Of a stretch of DNA of 25,000 nt, positions 16,400 to 24,935 are shown one piece after another. How positions within the stretch are numbered: the first letter of the stretch is position 1; every line of letters starts with the position of its first letter. Made by a program: the position numbers and the translations under genes. The stretch comes from Chrysomallon squamiferum. Its lineage: Eukaryota; Mollusca; Gastropoda; Neomphalida; Peltospiridae. The notes beneath the pieces are model-generated. The model did not search any database. It was not told where the DNA came from and saw nothing but the letters and a program-made list of their open reading frames with translations. Where the stretch lies: positions 387,597 through 412,596 of the forward strand of contig CM022678.1 in assembly GCA_012295275.1 (NCBI GenBank). Direction: 5' to 3'.

Positions 16400-16655
16400 A
16401 AACTTCCCCTTTCTAATGCATACTTTGTTTTTGTTCGGATTAAAGTGTGTGATTCTTAATTAGTTTTTTAAGAATTATTTACCTTCACGTGACTTGCCTT
16501 TGTATCTGTCGGAAATACACGTGGTTTCGTTCCTGCCCTCCGGCATGTTACCCCCTTTCGCGATAAAAAAAAAGGCTAAAATTAATCTCATCTGAAAGAG
16601 CGTAGACTTCACTTCAAAATGATGAACAAATCGAACAAAACTTTGATTTGAAAAT
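16400..16655 (+). repeat. repI copy 2, 3' part
   Basis: TTTGTTTTTGTTCGGATTAA, GAAATACACGTGGTTTCGTT, GTTACCCCCTTTCGCG and AGACTTCACTTCAAAATGAT align with 10780-10990, with the CACGTG E-box conserved. Confidence 0.8.
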
Positions 16656-17160
16656 TTAAAAGCCAGGTGTCTGAACTGAAAATGTTCTTTGTTTCCACCA
16701 AAAATTCCCGATCAAGCGTAATACCCGAGCACAGCGATCTCTGCGTTTTATATAAAAAACTAAAATCACGGAGTTTTTTCCGAAGATATCACGGTGAAAA
16801 TGCGGGAAGCCTTAAAAGCGGCCAATCGTTGTTCAGAAGTGAACTTTGACATCGATCAGTGTTCTCACTAAGCAAATGGAAAGCAATGGGTTGTGAAGCA
16901 AAGTATAAGAGATTACCTTAAAAATAATAGAATGAAGCGTTCCTTGATTTATTTTTGTTATTATTATTGATTTTTGTCTCCTCTTGTTAAAAAATATTGA
17001 TAGTTTTTTTTTCGAGTATGTTGATGTCAGCGATTTCAAGGGAGGTAATTTGTGATCGCTGTGTTGAGAATTCTAATCAGTTTCAGTTTGACTTTAACAT
17101 TAGTTTGTTTTGGGCGTATATTTCAATTTATTCTACTAAGTAATTGTGTATATTTTTATC
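16656..17160. other. Higher-complexity stretch, no gene assigned
   Basis: 16660-16860 is less AT-rich and holds a 60-aa + frame (16667-16849) with mixed composition. It has no recognisable domain or repeat partner, and an antisense 68-aa frame overlaps its end. It could be an orphan exon or simply unique DNA. From about 16920 the sequence is AT-rich filler up to repH copy 2. Confidence 0.4.
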
Positions 17161-17164
17161 AAAT

Positions 17165-17465
17165 TGTCCAGACAACGAGGTAATAAATACAGTGTACCCG
17201 AAATAAATCTACCCCATGATCACAAGAGATTTGCGTCTTAGTGAAAGAATTTACAGTTATTTATAGATAATTGTAAGTTGAATAAAGGAGAAGAAATAAA
17301 TGTTAATACGAAAGCTTTCAATATAAAATGTATGAGTTAATCTTTTGGTTTGCTTCGAGTGTTGTATTCAGTTTGGCAAAAATTAATGTTAAGCCTGATG
17401 TTAGCTGCGAAATATAAATAAATACATAAATAAATCAGTTAAGAAAGAAAGAAAGAAAGAAGGAA
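17165..17465 (+). repeat. repH copy 2
   Basis: CCAGACAACGAGGTAATAAA, GTGTACCCGAAATAAA, CCCCATGATCACAAGAGATT, TTATTTATAGATAATTGTAA and TGATGTTAGCTGCGAAATAT, then AAAT and AAAG tails. It aligns well with 9630-9940. Confidence 0.8.
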
Positions 17466-17671
17466 GCAAGGAAAGAAACAGAACTTAAATTACTTAGTCA
17501 TTTATAGATTAGATGACAAAAATATTAAATTTCTGTTTGTTTGTTTACCTACTTTCAAAATTAAGCATAATAGATTAGTCACGTGATTCTTTTCCATGAT
17601 ATAGGAAGAAAATTACAAGGGCACCTCAAAAAAGAAACACAAATAGAATGAAATGAAATAAACAAAAATGC

Positions 17672-17760
17672 AAAAAAAAAAAAAAAAACACTGAATAAAA
17701 AAATAAATAAAATAAGACAAAAAAAAAAAAAATAAAATGAAATAAATAAATAAATAAATT
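17672..17760. repeat. A-rich tract with (AAAT)n
   Basis: Two poly-A runs (17672-17688, 17720-17732) and (AAAT)n at 17737-17760. No other content. Confidence 0.88.
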
Positions 17761-17929
17761 TGAAAAGTGATAAATAAAATTAAATAATTAAATAAACGAT
17801 GTCTGCCCTGATTTCTATGACACGAAAATAGAGTAGTCTTCTTTCCTCAGTGAAGAACATAAATCTTAATACCAATAATTATATATCTGAATGTGTGTGT
17901 GTGAGTGTGTCTGTCTGTGTGTTTTTTAA

Positions 17930-18088
17930 GCTATCTGTAAGCTTACTATAAGAAAATGATACGCTACTAGCCCCTGAGTACTGCTCATATCTTTTTGTGT
18001 AAGTATACGCACGAGTTTGACGAATGTGCTATACTTAGAACTGATACAAAACGTGTTTACATTGTCACCAAGCAACCAGAGTAACACA
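17930..18088 (+). promoter_or_regulatory. repM copy 3, with perfect X-box-like motif
   Basis: AGCTTACTATAAGAAAATGA, TCATATCTTTTTGTGTAAGT and ACGTGTTTACATTGTCACCA, then AGCAACC. GTCACCAAGCAAC occupies 18064-18076, identical to the 14891 motif although flanks differ at many positions. TGACGTGTCG of repJ begins 25 bp further on. Regulatory role inferred from motif and conservation only. Confidence 0.5.
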
Positions 18089-18089
18089 G

Positions 18090-18270
18090 TACGTGGAAAC
18101 CTGTGACGTGTCGTTTTACAAAAATATCACATGACGTGTCTAAGCGGACGATTCACAGAGCGAGCAGACGGCACACAATTTGTGACAATTCGTTGTTGAC
18201 AAGATTCGAGTTTTACTTCGATTTCGATTGACAGGTACGCAAACTTAAAATATACTGCTTTTAGTAGTGA
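18090..18270 (+). repeat. repJ copy 3
   Basis: CTGTGACGTGTCGTTTTACA, AAGCGGACGATTCACAGAGC, GAGCAGACGGCACACAAT, TTTGTGACAATTCGTTGT and TTTCGATTGACAGGTACGC. CAG ends at 18234. The GTACGC donor is weaker than GTAAGC in copy 1. Confidence 0.82.
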
Positions 18271-18309
18271 CTGTTAATTGTTTATTTAATAATTTTAAAT
18301 TTATAAATT

Positions 18310-18402
18310 GTCGACAGTGATCCCGGACTTTGACATCTGCAACTCGGCTTTCGTTTCAGTTTTCATTTAAAAATAATTATGAACTAATAAAATTACATTT
18401 CC
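18310..18402 (+). repeat. repJ downstream block, copy 2
   Basis: Matches 15165-15255. See the CAACTCGG, TTTTCATTT and GAACTAATAAAATTAC strings. It is followed by a 24-bp poly-T (18417-18440). Confidence 0.66.
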
Positions 18403-18504
18403 TTTTTCATTCTTTCTTTTTTTTTTTTTTTTTTTTTTTTAATTAACTGATTTATAAAGCAATAAACATACGAACAAAAAGTGTATTATCATCATCCCAT
18501 TATA

Positions 18505-18680
18505 TTTAATTTTGCGCTGTATTAACTGGCTGAAGTTTTAGAAACGGACAAAGATGGCACCAGTAACGGTTTAAATTATCGAAAGAGGAACAAAATGTCT
18601 TAGGAATTATTGATTGTTTAAAAGTATAAAACTAAAATCAGTTGGTTTTGTAAAGTATTGATACTAATGTAAATCAATCT
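18505..18680 (+). repeat. repK copy 2 (diverged, short)
   Basis: AACAAAATGTCTTAGGAATT, TTGATTGTTTAAAAGTATAA and AACTAAAATCAGTTGG correspond to 11985-12060 and 20185-20250. Only the middle third of repK is recognisable. Confidence 0.6.
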
Positions 18681-18724
18681 TTTCAAGAAGTTTCAATTAT
18701 TATTATTATTTTATTTTATTATTT

Positions 18725-18845
18725 TTTTTTTTGTAAGTTATGGTTCCGTCCTTCTGCATTCTATAAGTAATGTGTATATAGTTACATATAAATCCAGTAA
18801 AGATGATAAAGTAATACAATGTCTACATGTCTGATACAAATACGT
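18725..18845 (+). repeat. repL copy 2
   Basis: CCTTCTGCATTCTATAAGTA, ATCCAGTAAAGATGATAAAG and TAATACAATGTCTACATGTC align with 13010-13100. The hexamer here is AGTAAA rather than AATAAA. Confidence 0.78.
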
Positions 18846-18912
18846 TTATTACGTTTATTATTAAAATTCAGTTTCCTCTGTCGTTACATTTTAAAATAAA
18901 CAAGCTCACTGG

Positions 18913-18938
18913 TCAAGGTCACTGTTACTTTAAGGTCA
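18913..18938 (+). promoter_or_regulatory. Two nuclear-receptor half-site-like motifs
   Basis: TCAAGGTCA (18913-18921) matches the extended ERR/SF-1 type half-site. TTAAGGTCA (18930-18938) is one base off it. They are in direct orientation 8 bp apart. A chance hit in 25 kb is quite possible. Confidence 0.25.
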
Positions 18939-19032
18939 GATCATTTTCACGAAATCTAGATAACACGAGTTGTCGTTGTTGTTACTGTTCTTCTTCTTGT
19001 TCTTCTTCTTATTATTACTATGACTATTGGTT

Positions 19033-19733
19033 CAGTATTCCCTCGTTATTCGCGGGGGTTACGTTCTTTACCCCCCCCCGCGAATAGCGAAAAACCGCGA
19101 ATATTGGATGCAGTTTTAAAACGTCTATTATGAGATTATATACGGGACTAAATGCTTCCCAAACACTTTCTAAAGACACTCTTACTCATTAATACAGTAA
19201 TAATGTAAAAATATTGCATGCAGTTATGTATTTCACTAATGTAGTAATGATAATGTAAACACATTTTAATTTTGTACTGAAACAATATTTTAATCAGAAA
19301 GAAACGTAAGTACAGGAGGACAGTAACACCGCATAGCATAGTTACCCATAGAGTATTACTGCACCGTAAAGTCATTTTCTATGCGTACAACATATGTATT
19401 AGAATTGACAGAAAGTGGAACAAATTTAAAGGCAAACAGACAGATAAATACAGTACGCACAGTTCAGGTAATAATAATACAATTCAGTAATAATATGCAG
19501 TCAGCCAATAGCAGCCCAGCCATTGTTCGATGAAGACGTCAATCGATAAAAACTGCTCGAGAGAGTAAATACAGACATACCCTCGAAAAGTCTCTTTGAC
19601 CTACAAAAATCCGGTTTACCGAGCATTTGTTTTTATGACGTTATGACGCTCGCCTGGTATACCAGCACACGATGCGATAGGGTTAAGAGCCTAACCCGCG
19701 AATGGGGAACCGCGAACAGGTGAGGGTATACTG
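19033..19733 (+). mobile_element. Non-autonomous Tigger/pogo-like MITE
   Basis: The left end CAGTATTCCCTCGTTATTCG and the reverse complement of the right end (CAGTATACCCTCACCTGTTC) share CAGTAT-CCCTC then TTCGCGG. The CAGTAT/CCCTCG...CGCGG terminus is typical of Tigger/pogo members of the Tc1/mariner superfamily, which target TA. The right side is followed by TA (19734-19735). The left side is preceded by TT, so the duplication is imperfect or mutated. A CGCGAATAGCG string at 19079 pairs with CGTTATTCGCG at 19043 to form a subterminal hairpin. At about 700 bp it has no transposase. The 75-aa antisense frame inside has no DDE motif. Confidence 0.78.
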
Positions 19734-19749
19734 TATTTTACTCTGAATA

Positions 19750-19920
19750 GAACATGTATAGACAGATCGCACGTTAACCGTGTTCATGGTTGAGTTGTAA
19801 ACAAGGAGAATTTGAAACCTGTGTAGTTACACCATTCAAGATAATATTGCTAATACTGCCTAGTTTTGTTTGTTAAACACTAGATGACATTTCAAAGTTT
19901 AATGTCAAACCATACTTCAT
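19750..19920 (+). repeat. repP copy 2 (+ orientation)
   Basis: AGATCGCACGTTAACCGTGT, TCATGGTTGAGTTGTAAACA and AGGAGAATTTGAAACCTGTG, then TTTGTTAAACAC. Inverted relative to 8460-8655. It begins 16 bp after the MITE end. Confidence 0.72.
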
Positions 19921-19964
19921 AATTACTGTAGTTGTTCTTGTTTTTATTGATTTATTATTATTAT

Positions 19965-20530
19965 TATTATTATTAAATCGAATTATATATTTTTATATAC
20001 AATAAGAACAATAGCAATAGCAATAATAATAATAATAAGAAGAAGAAGAAGAAGAAGAAGAAGAAAAATTTAAAAAGCGCGAATAAGAGAAGCGATGTTT
20101 AAGTATAAACACTGTTGACAAATAAGCAATTTGTAAAAATGATAATGTGTACTTTGTTCAGTTGTCTTATCAAATAGTCGATGGATGAATAAAATGTTTA
20201 CGAAATAACCGATTATTTGAAAATATAGAACTGAAATTAATTTGGTATCGTCAAATATTGATGCCGAAGTTGCAGAAAAGGTAGAATGATTACGACAAGC
20301 CATTGGCTTAAAAATATTTTGAAATTTTAGTCACCGTTAATAAAGTAACAAGGTAATTTCGTTAATAAAGTAACAAGGTAATTTCGTTAATAAAGTAACA
20401 AGGTAATTTCGTTAATAAAGTAACAAGGTATTCATTTAGTATAAGTATAACCTAATACTGAGCTGCAATTTAAAACTGCTAAAATTGATATTCCTTATTT
20501 CAGTTATATTTATTAAACAATTTTATTCTT
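19965..20530 (+). repeat. repK copy 3 (contains 25-bp tandem repeat)
   Basis: Aligns with 11825-12270. Shared blocks are GTTTAAGTATAAACACTGTT, ATGTGTACTTTGTTCAGTTG, AAATAGTCGATGGATGAATA, CTAATACTGAGCTGCAAT and the ATTCCTTATTTCAGTTATAT end. It carries an (AAG)n at 20037-20066 not present in copy 1. Confidence 0.8.
20336..20430 (+). repeat. 25-bp tandem repeat, 3.8 perfect copies
   Basis: Units start at 20336, 20361, 20386 and 20411, each beginning GTTAATAAAGTAACAAGGTA. Three full units and a 20-bp fourth are identical. repK copy 1 has a single diverged unit (CTAATAAGGTAATAGG near 12160), so the expansion is specific to this copy and recent. Confidence 0.95.
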
Positions 20531-20576
20531 GTTTTTTATTTTTATTTTTTAACTTTGTGTTTGTTTTGATTTTGCA

Positions 20577-20598
20577 ATTATTATTATTATTATTAAAC

Positions 20599-20632
<34 letters not shown>

Positions 20633-20655
20633 ATTATTATTATTATTATTATTAA
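20577..20655. repeat. (TTA)n tracts separated by AAACTG
   Basis: Three TTA runs with TATTAAACTG at the end of the first and third, which suggests local duplication of a TTA-AAACTG unit. Confidence 0.92.
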
Positions 20656-21300
20656 ACTGTTTAATATGCAGTATTTTCTGGCTAAAATTATTTTTGATAA
20701 ACGCTTATGAAAGATTTAAGTTAGTTTATTGTTGAATTTCTTGTTTTCATTAAATTACGTGATTAAGAAAATTAAATTAAAGATAACTACTGCGATATTA
20801 TCTGATCTGGTAAATGTTTGATAATGAAAAGTTTATTATCAATAATATTTTGAAATCAATGTCACAAATCTGGTGTTTTTGTGACCTACTGACACTTTAA
20901 TTAGCAATACAAACAAATTACATTAAATTGTTATACAGACGTACATTAAAACGCTCGATTTTATTAAATAAAATAAAACTATCACAGGCGTAAAAATAAG
21001 CGAACCGTGGAGAAATATCGTCATGTCGAAAAAGAAATTTACAAAATTTGTTTATTAAATGAAATCATCGATAGGAAAAAGAAATGTAAATGATTCGGCT
21101 CTTGAAAAATTCCTGTAGTAACCCTTCTTTCGCTGTTTGATATGTCTGAATTATGATGCCGTACAGTGTATTAAAAGGAAAAGAAGATTTTTTCTTCTAT
21201 TTTTAGTTGTTGTTTGTTTTTGGTTGTTTTTTTTTACAAAACTGGTTAATATTATCAATGTAAATTCAGTGTGGCTCGACTTCTTATAATGCGAAAAATG
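20656..21300. other. Unique AT-rich stretch, no gene seen
   Basis: No repeat partner or long frame found. The composition is slightly less repetitive than its surroundings. Confidence 0.5.
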
Positions 21301-21303
21301 AAA

Positions 21304-21354
<51 letters not shown>
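21304..21354. repeat. (ATT)n microsatellite
   Basis: About 17 units immediately before repL copy 3. repL copies 1 and 4 are also preceded by TTATTATT strings. Confidence 0.95.
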
Positions 21355-21570
21355 GACTTATTTCCCTTATATTTTCTCGTTCTGTATGTCTGTTTCTCAA
21401 CAACAACTTTGCAGAGTTTGTGTGTGTGTGTGTGTGGGGGGTGCGTAACTACAACTTGTGTCCTAATTTGTATGTAGATACATTTATCCAATAAAGATGA
21501 CAAACTATGCTTTACCCAAACACCTGTGTCTGTGTAAAACTGATATAAACATTTTATTAGAGCATGACAA
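21355..21570 (+). repeat. repL copy 3 (disrupted)
   Basis: TTTCCCTTATATTTTCTCGT matches the start of repL and ATCCAATAAAGATGACAAAC its poly(A)-like core (AATAAA at 21492). Between them is a GT run and unmatched sequence. The tail keeps ACTGATATAAACATTTTATT. Confidence 0.65.
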
Positions 21571-21588
21571 ACGAAATTGTCATTAAAT

Positions 21589-21690
21589 CACACACACACG
21601 CACGCACACACACACTTCCACACAAACACACATATCAGCCTTATTCTTGTAATCCTAAATAACACAAAAATTAAATGTAATTAACTGTTT
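21589..21690 (+). repeat. (CA)n plus block shared with the window end
   Basis: After a CA-rich run, TTATTCTTGTAATCCTAAAT with AACACAAAAATTAA corresponds to 24960-25000 (CTTCTTGTGCAATCCTGAAT and CGCCAAAAAATAA). At both places this lies a few hundred bases after repL. Confidence 0.6.
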
Positions 21691-21764
21691 TCTTTCTCAG
21701 TTTGACCGCTCTCAAGAGTAAAACCTTCACTTGTGTTTATTTTGTTGTTGCTCTACATTTTAAA

Positions 21765-22060
21765 AATAATTATATAAAACTATTTTAAGACCAAAACCAG
21801 CAGTTCAATATGAAAGAAGTAACTGAGTAATAAGTATATATGTACGTATGTATATGTATGTGTATGAATGTATGTATGCATGTCTCTATGTATGTATGTA
21901 TGAATGCGTTTGTGTCTGTAAGTGTGTGTGTGTATTTGACTGTGTTTGTACCGATGAACCAGTTAATTTTCTTTTATTTTCCTTTAGGAAAGATAATTTC
22001 AGCTAATAAAGAGAAAAATTATTTTAAACAAATATATACATATGACTAAACGAAAAGCAA
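21765..22060 (+). repeat. repQ copy 1
   Basis: ATTATATAAAACTATTTTAA, a TATG-rich tract (21837-21905), AGGAAAGATAATTTCAGCTA, AAACAAATATATACATATGA and ACGAAAAGCAAAT. The same order recurs at 22340-22735. Confidence 0.7.
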
Positions 22061-22339
22061 ATAATTATATTTGATATTAACTGTTTTTAGTATCAGATAC
22101 AAGTTACTTTTTGAAGTCAGTATAAGGTACGTTTCGTAAATGTTGAAAACTGTTATAAAAGTACAATAATTTACAAACTACAACCATAGTGATAAATCGT
22201 TTTTATTTTTAATTTTCTTTATTTCTATGTTATTATTATTATTTTTTTATTTTTTTGTAGTTCTTTTTTTTTAAATCTAGCATGTACTGCAAACTTGTAG
22301 TTACAATATTTTACATCTTTTTAACATTCATATTTCTAT

Positions 22340-22401
22340 TGTTTTTTAAACTGAATTATATAAAACTGTTTTAAGTGTGTGTGTATATAGTGTGTGTATG
22401 A

Positions 22402-22450
<49 letters not shown>

Positions 22451-22735
22451 CATTACCTCTTGGTGATATGTATATTTTTAAAAAGTCAATTTTAAAACTA
22501 TCATTCCAATATTGTCTTATGTGTTTCAAAAGAAGAATCAGATTTATAATTTTGTTTTTGATCTGATTTTATTTTATTTGTTTATTTTATTATCATTGTT
22601 AAGATTTTCATTGTTGATTTTTTTATTTTTCCTTTGTAAAGAAGGATAATTTGAAACCTAATAAACATAAATTTTATTTGAAAAAATGTCAAATATATAC
22701 ATATGACCCAGTTTTGTCGAAACAGCAAATTTCAA
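22340..22735 (+). repeat. repQ copy 2
   Basis: AATTATATAAAACTGTTTTA, a 45-bp (GT)n at 22405-22449, AGAAGGATAATTTGAAACCT, CAAATATATACATATGACCC and TCGAAACAGCAAAT. It is a tandem duplicate of copy 1 about 600 bp away, with a different microsatellite in the same slot. Confidence 0.7.
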
Positions 22736-22761
22736 ACTTTATTTCCGATATTTCAACTATG

Positions 22762-22830
<69 letters not shown>
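22762..22830. repeat. (ATT)n microsatellite
   Basis: About 23 uninterrupted units. The 118-aa poly-Ile frame across it is an artefact. Confidence 0.96.
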
Positions 22831-22832
<2 letters not shown>

Positions 22833-23039
22833 AAAATGTACTGTGTATAATTATTATCCTAGTTATTCACAATTTATATATTCATTGATATATTTAAGTT
22901 TATTTATATCTCTGTGTGTGTGTGGGGGGGTATTATTGGTATATACAGATACAAACACAATAATAAAAAAAAGAAACAAAATCAAATCAAATCAAATAAA
23001 TAAATAAGTAAGTAAGTAAATAAATATATAATGAAGGTT

Positions 23040-23280
23040 CGGGTCACGAGACATGTTAACCCCCGGTGGATGATCTTGGATTTATTTGCTGAAGAAAACG
23101 AGAACAATACATTGCACCAGAAATAAACGGAGCGAGATAAACCAGGATTATGAGACATTTGACATTGACTTAAAGTTATTGTAATCTGAGAAAAGGACGA
23201 GAAAGAAGAACAAGATAAAAAAAAAATAAAACTTATTAATAAATAAATGTAAAGAATGTTAATATGAATGGTTCTGTGGG
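23040..23280 (+). repeat. repH copy 3 (diverged)
   Basis: GAAAACGAGAACAATACATT, GCACCAGAAATAAACGG and GGATTATGAGACATTTG follow the order of ACGAGGTGAATACA, ACCCGAAATAAA and CATGATCACAAGAGATTTG in copies 1 and 2. Similarity is fainter, and an AAATAAATG-rich tail follows. Confidence 0.5.
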
Positions 23281-23284
23281 TGTC

Positions 23285-23397
23285 TATATATATATATATA
23301 TATATATAATTATTTGATTTGATTTCTCAGTCACACTACATTTAACCTTCATTGAGTCCTCTTGAGTAAACAGACACCCACACACATATACATAAAC

Positions 23398-23439
<42 letters not shown>
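23285..23439. repeat. (TA)n and (GA)n microsatellites
   Basis: (TA)n at 23285-23309 and a 38-bp (GA)n at 23402-23439, with a CAC-rich spacer between. The GA run abuts repM copy 4. Confidence 0.94.
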
Positions 23440-23442
<3 letters not shown>

Positions 23443-23444
23443 TG

Positions 23445-23600
23445 AGCACGATATTATTATTCATTGTATTATTATTCATTGTACGTCGTTGGTAATCCAG
23501 CTATCCCTATTTACTGCTCATCTCTTTCTTACGTTGTATACAAATCAGTTCTAATTTGTGTAAGTGTTAAAGTTCTAGTGTGTTACACGATGCTCAGATA
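23445..23600 (+). repeat. repM copy 4
   Basis: GTGAGCACGATATTATTATT, TACTGCTCATCTCTTTCTTA, GTTGTATACAAATCAGTTCT and TAAAGTTCTAGTGTGTTACA. Its start resembles copy 1 (GAGCACGATATTA). Its middle resembles copies 2 and 3. The X-box-like motif is not preserved. TTATTATTCATTGTA is locally doubled at 23453-23482. Confidence 0.65.
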
Positions 23601-23945
23601 AACGGGAAATCTCGAACTGTTACCTCAAAGATAACAGCAAATTGTGTGGCTTGTAAAACGTCTTTATTAAATGTCTCAATCCAAACTGTGAAGTGTTCGG
23701 CTTTTGGGAGATAAACCATAGAGGGAAAATTTGAAGTCGCCTAGAAAAGAAATCACGCAATGTCGCCCGTGAGTTAAATACAACTGCCCAGTCCTTCTGT
23801 CAATAGTCAAAGTCCAGATGTGGATGATTATTTACATTTATTGAAAGCAATAAAAATTACAGAACTGTACTTAGACGTACGTCGTCAAAACGAGGAGATA
23901 TTTGCGTATTAGTCCTGTAACTGATATTAATGTTGCACGTAGAAA
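23601..23945 (+). other. Spacer with repN copy 2 at its end
   Basis: 23885-23945 is repN copy 2 (AGGAGATATTTGCGTATTAG, CCTGTAACTGATATTAATGT). 23601-23880 is fairly complex sequence without a partner or an ORF. Confidence 0.55.
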
Positions 23946-24044
23946 TACAAAAGTTAAATAAATAAATGTAGCACAACAATAATTAAAATACAGAATTCTT
24001 TGTGAGTGAGAATTGGCGGTTTTTTTTTGTTGTTACTTTTTTGT

Positions 24045-24131
24045 TGGTTTTTTTTTCTTTATAAGAACAAAAACAAAAAATAACAACAACAAACAAACGC
24101 GCAGAGACGACTGTGAAGTAATACACTAGAG
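24045..24131 (+). repeat. Copy of the 11465-11545 module, left of a hAT-like insertion
   Basis: T-rich run, CAAACAAACGCGCAGAGACG, ACTGTGAAGTAATACACTAG, AG. It stops at 24131, exactly where the hAT-like terminus begins. The other copy continues with AACGAGGAAAAAATAATATT. Confidence 0.65.
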
Positions 24132-24370
24132 CAGGCATGGGCAACCTTTCTCGAGAAGCGGACCACATATGAGACTAATTTAGGCAATTTTGTGTTTTTA
24201 CGAAGAGTTTATTTTAAGAAATGTTTCATTTTCATTTACTTCAGGAAATGTTATAATATAAAAATTACTTATGTTTTAGTATATAAGTAGATACAAAATA
24301 CACTCATTTGGTAAAATTTGAATTAACGTTATTTTCCTTGTGAAATTAGGCGGGCCCATGATTGCAAATT
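24132..24370 (+). mobile_element. hAT-like element, left end (right end not found)
   Basis: CAGGCATGGGCAACCTTTCT followed by GCGGACCACATATGAGA has the form of hAT termini (CAGGGGTGGGCAAACT... GCGGGCCACA). GGCGGGCCCATGATTGCAAA at 24349 resembles the GCGGGCC motif often found inside such elements. hAT elements duplicate 8 bp at the target. The 8 bp before the terminus are CACTAGAG, but no matching CACTAGAG with an inverted CAGG end is visible downstream. The element is therefore truncated, or its end is too diverged to see. No transposase is encoded. The end given is only the last motif I can see. Confidence 0.6.
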
Positions 24371-24540
24371 GAAGATACTTTTATTATTTAAAAAACATGT
24401 TGTTTCTTCAGCTGATGTTTATTTGATGTGTTACAAACAATGTTTATCATATATCAATATTGATAAAGAACTTAACTACTATTGCGGGAAGATAATTAAC
24501 TAATTCTTGAAGAAAATACTCTTTTTTTAAATTATTATTA
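24371..24540. other. AT-rich stretch, possible hAT interior
   Basis: No diagnostic motif. It lies between the last hAT-like motif and repL copy 4. Confidence 0.4.
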
Positions 24541-24544
24541 TTGA

Positions 24545-24725
24545 GATATTTACCTTATATTGTCTTGTTTCTGTAAGTCCTTGTTCCTTCTATCTGCATT
24601 CTAAATAGTTACATCCAGTAAAGATGATAAAGTAATGCAAGGTTTGTGCATGTGTGATACAAATAATTTTATTACACCAGTTAATTCAGACCTAACATGA
24701 CTATACTTAATGAGTATAGTACGAC
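24545..24725 (+). repeat. repL copy 4
   Basis: ACCTTATATTGTCTTGTTTC, TGTAAGTCCTTGTTCCTTCT, CATCCAGTAAAGATGATAAA and GTAATGCAAGGTTTGTGCAT. It aligns with copy 1 over nearly its whole length, including the following AATAATTTTATTACACCAGT. ACTATACT...AGTATAGT (24700-24720) is a perfect 8-bp hairpin near its end. Confidence 0.8.
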
Positions 24726-24731
24726 TTTGAT

Positions 24732-24732
<1 letters not shown>

Positions 24733-24752
<20 letters not shown>
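24733..24752. repeat. (AT)n microsatellite
   Basis: About ten AT units followed by a short GT run. Confidence 0.9.
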
Positions 24753-24766
<14 letters not shown>

Positions 24767-24794
24767 TTGTTTGTATGTTTACGGTCTTTACATA

Positions 24795-24935
24795 TCTGAT
24801 TTATCGTCGGAAAATAAGATTACTGAAATGCAGCAAGGTATTAGATGTTTGACCTGAGCAATAAAACTGGTTACTGCCTTTAGATGACTGATTTAGCCTC
24901 GAAAGATAAAAATGCTGCACTGTATTAGTTAATTC
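24795..24935 (+). repeat. Diverged ~95-bp tandem duplication
   Basis: CTGATTTATCGTCGGAAAAT with AAATGCAGCAAGGTATTAG recurs as CTGATTTAGCCTCGAAAGAT and AAATGCTGCACTGTATTAG about 90-95 bp later, with a small internal deletion. Confidence 0.5.

Noticed and set aside
16667-16849. 60-aa + frame in a less AT-rich patch
   Set aside because: No domain, no paralogue in the window and no clear splice sites. Noted only as higher-complexity sequence.
19148-19375. 75-aa antisense frame as transposase
   Set aside because: It lies inside the MITE but has no DDE/D or helix-turn-helix motif and is too short.
23983-24168. 61-aa antisense frame across the hAT junction
   Set aside because: It spans an insertion boundary and T-rich sequence, so it cannot be an ancestral gene.
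24700-24720. Hairpin as a transcription terminator
   Set aside because: Intrinsic terminators of this type are bacterial. It is an 8-bp AT-rich palindrome in eukaryotic repeat DNA.
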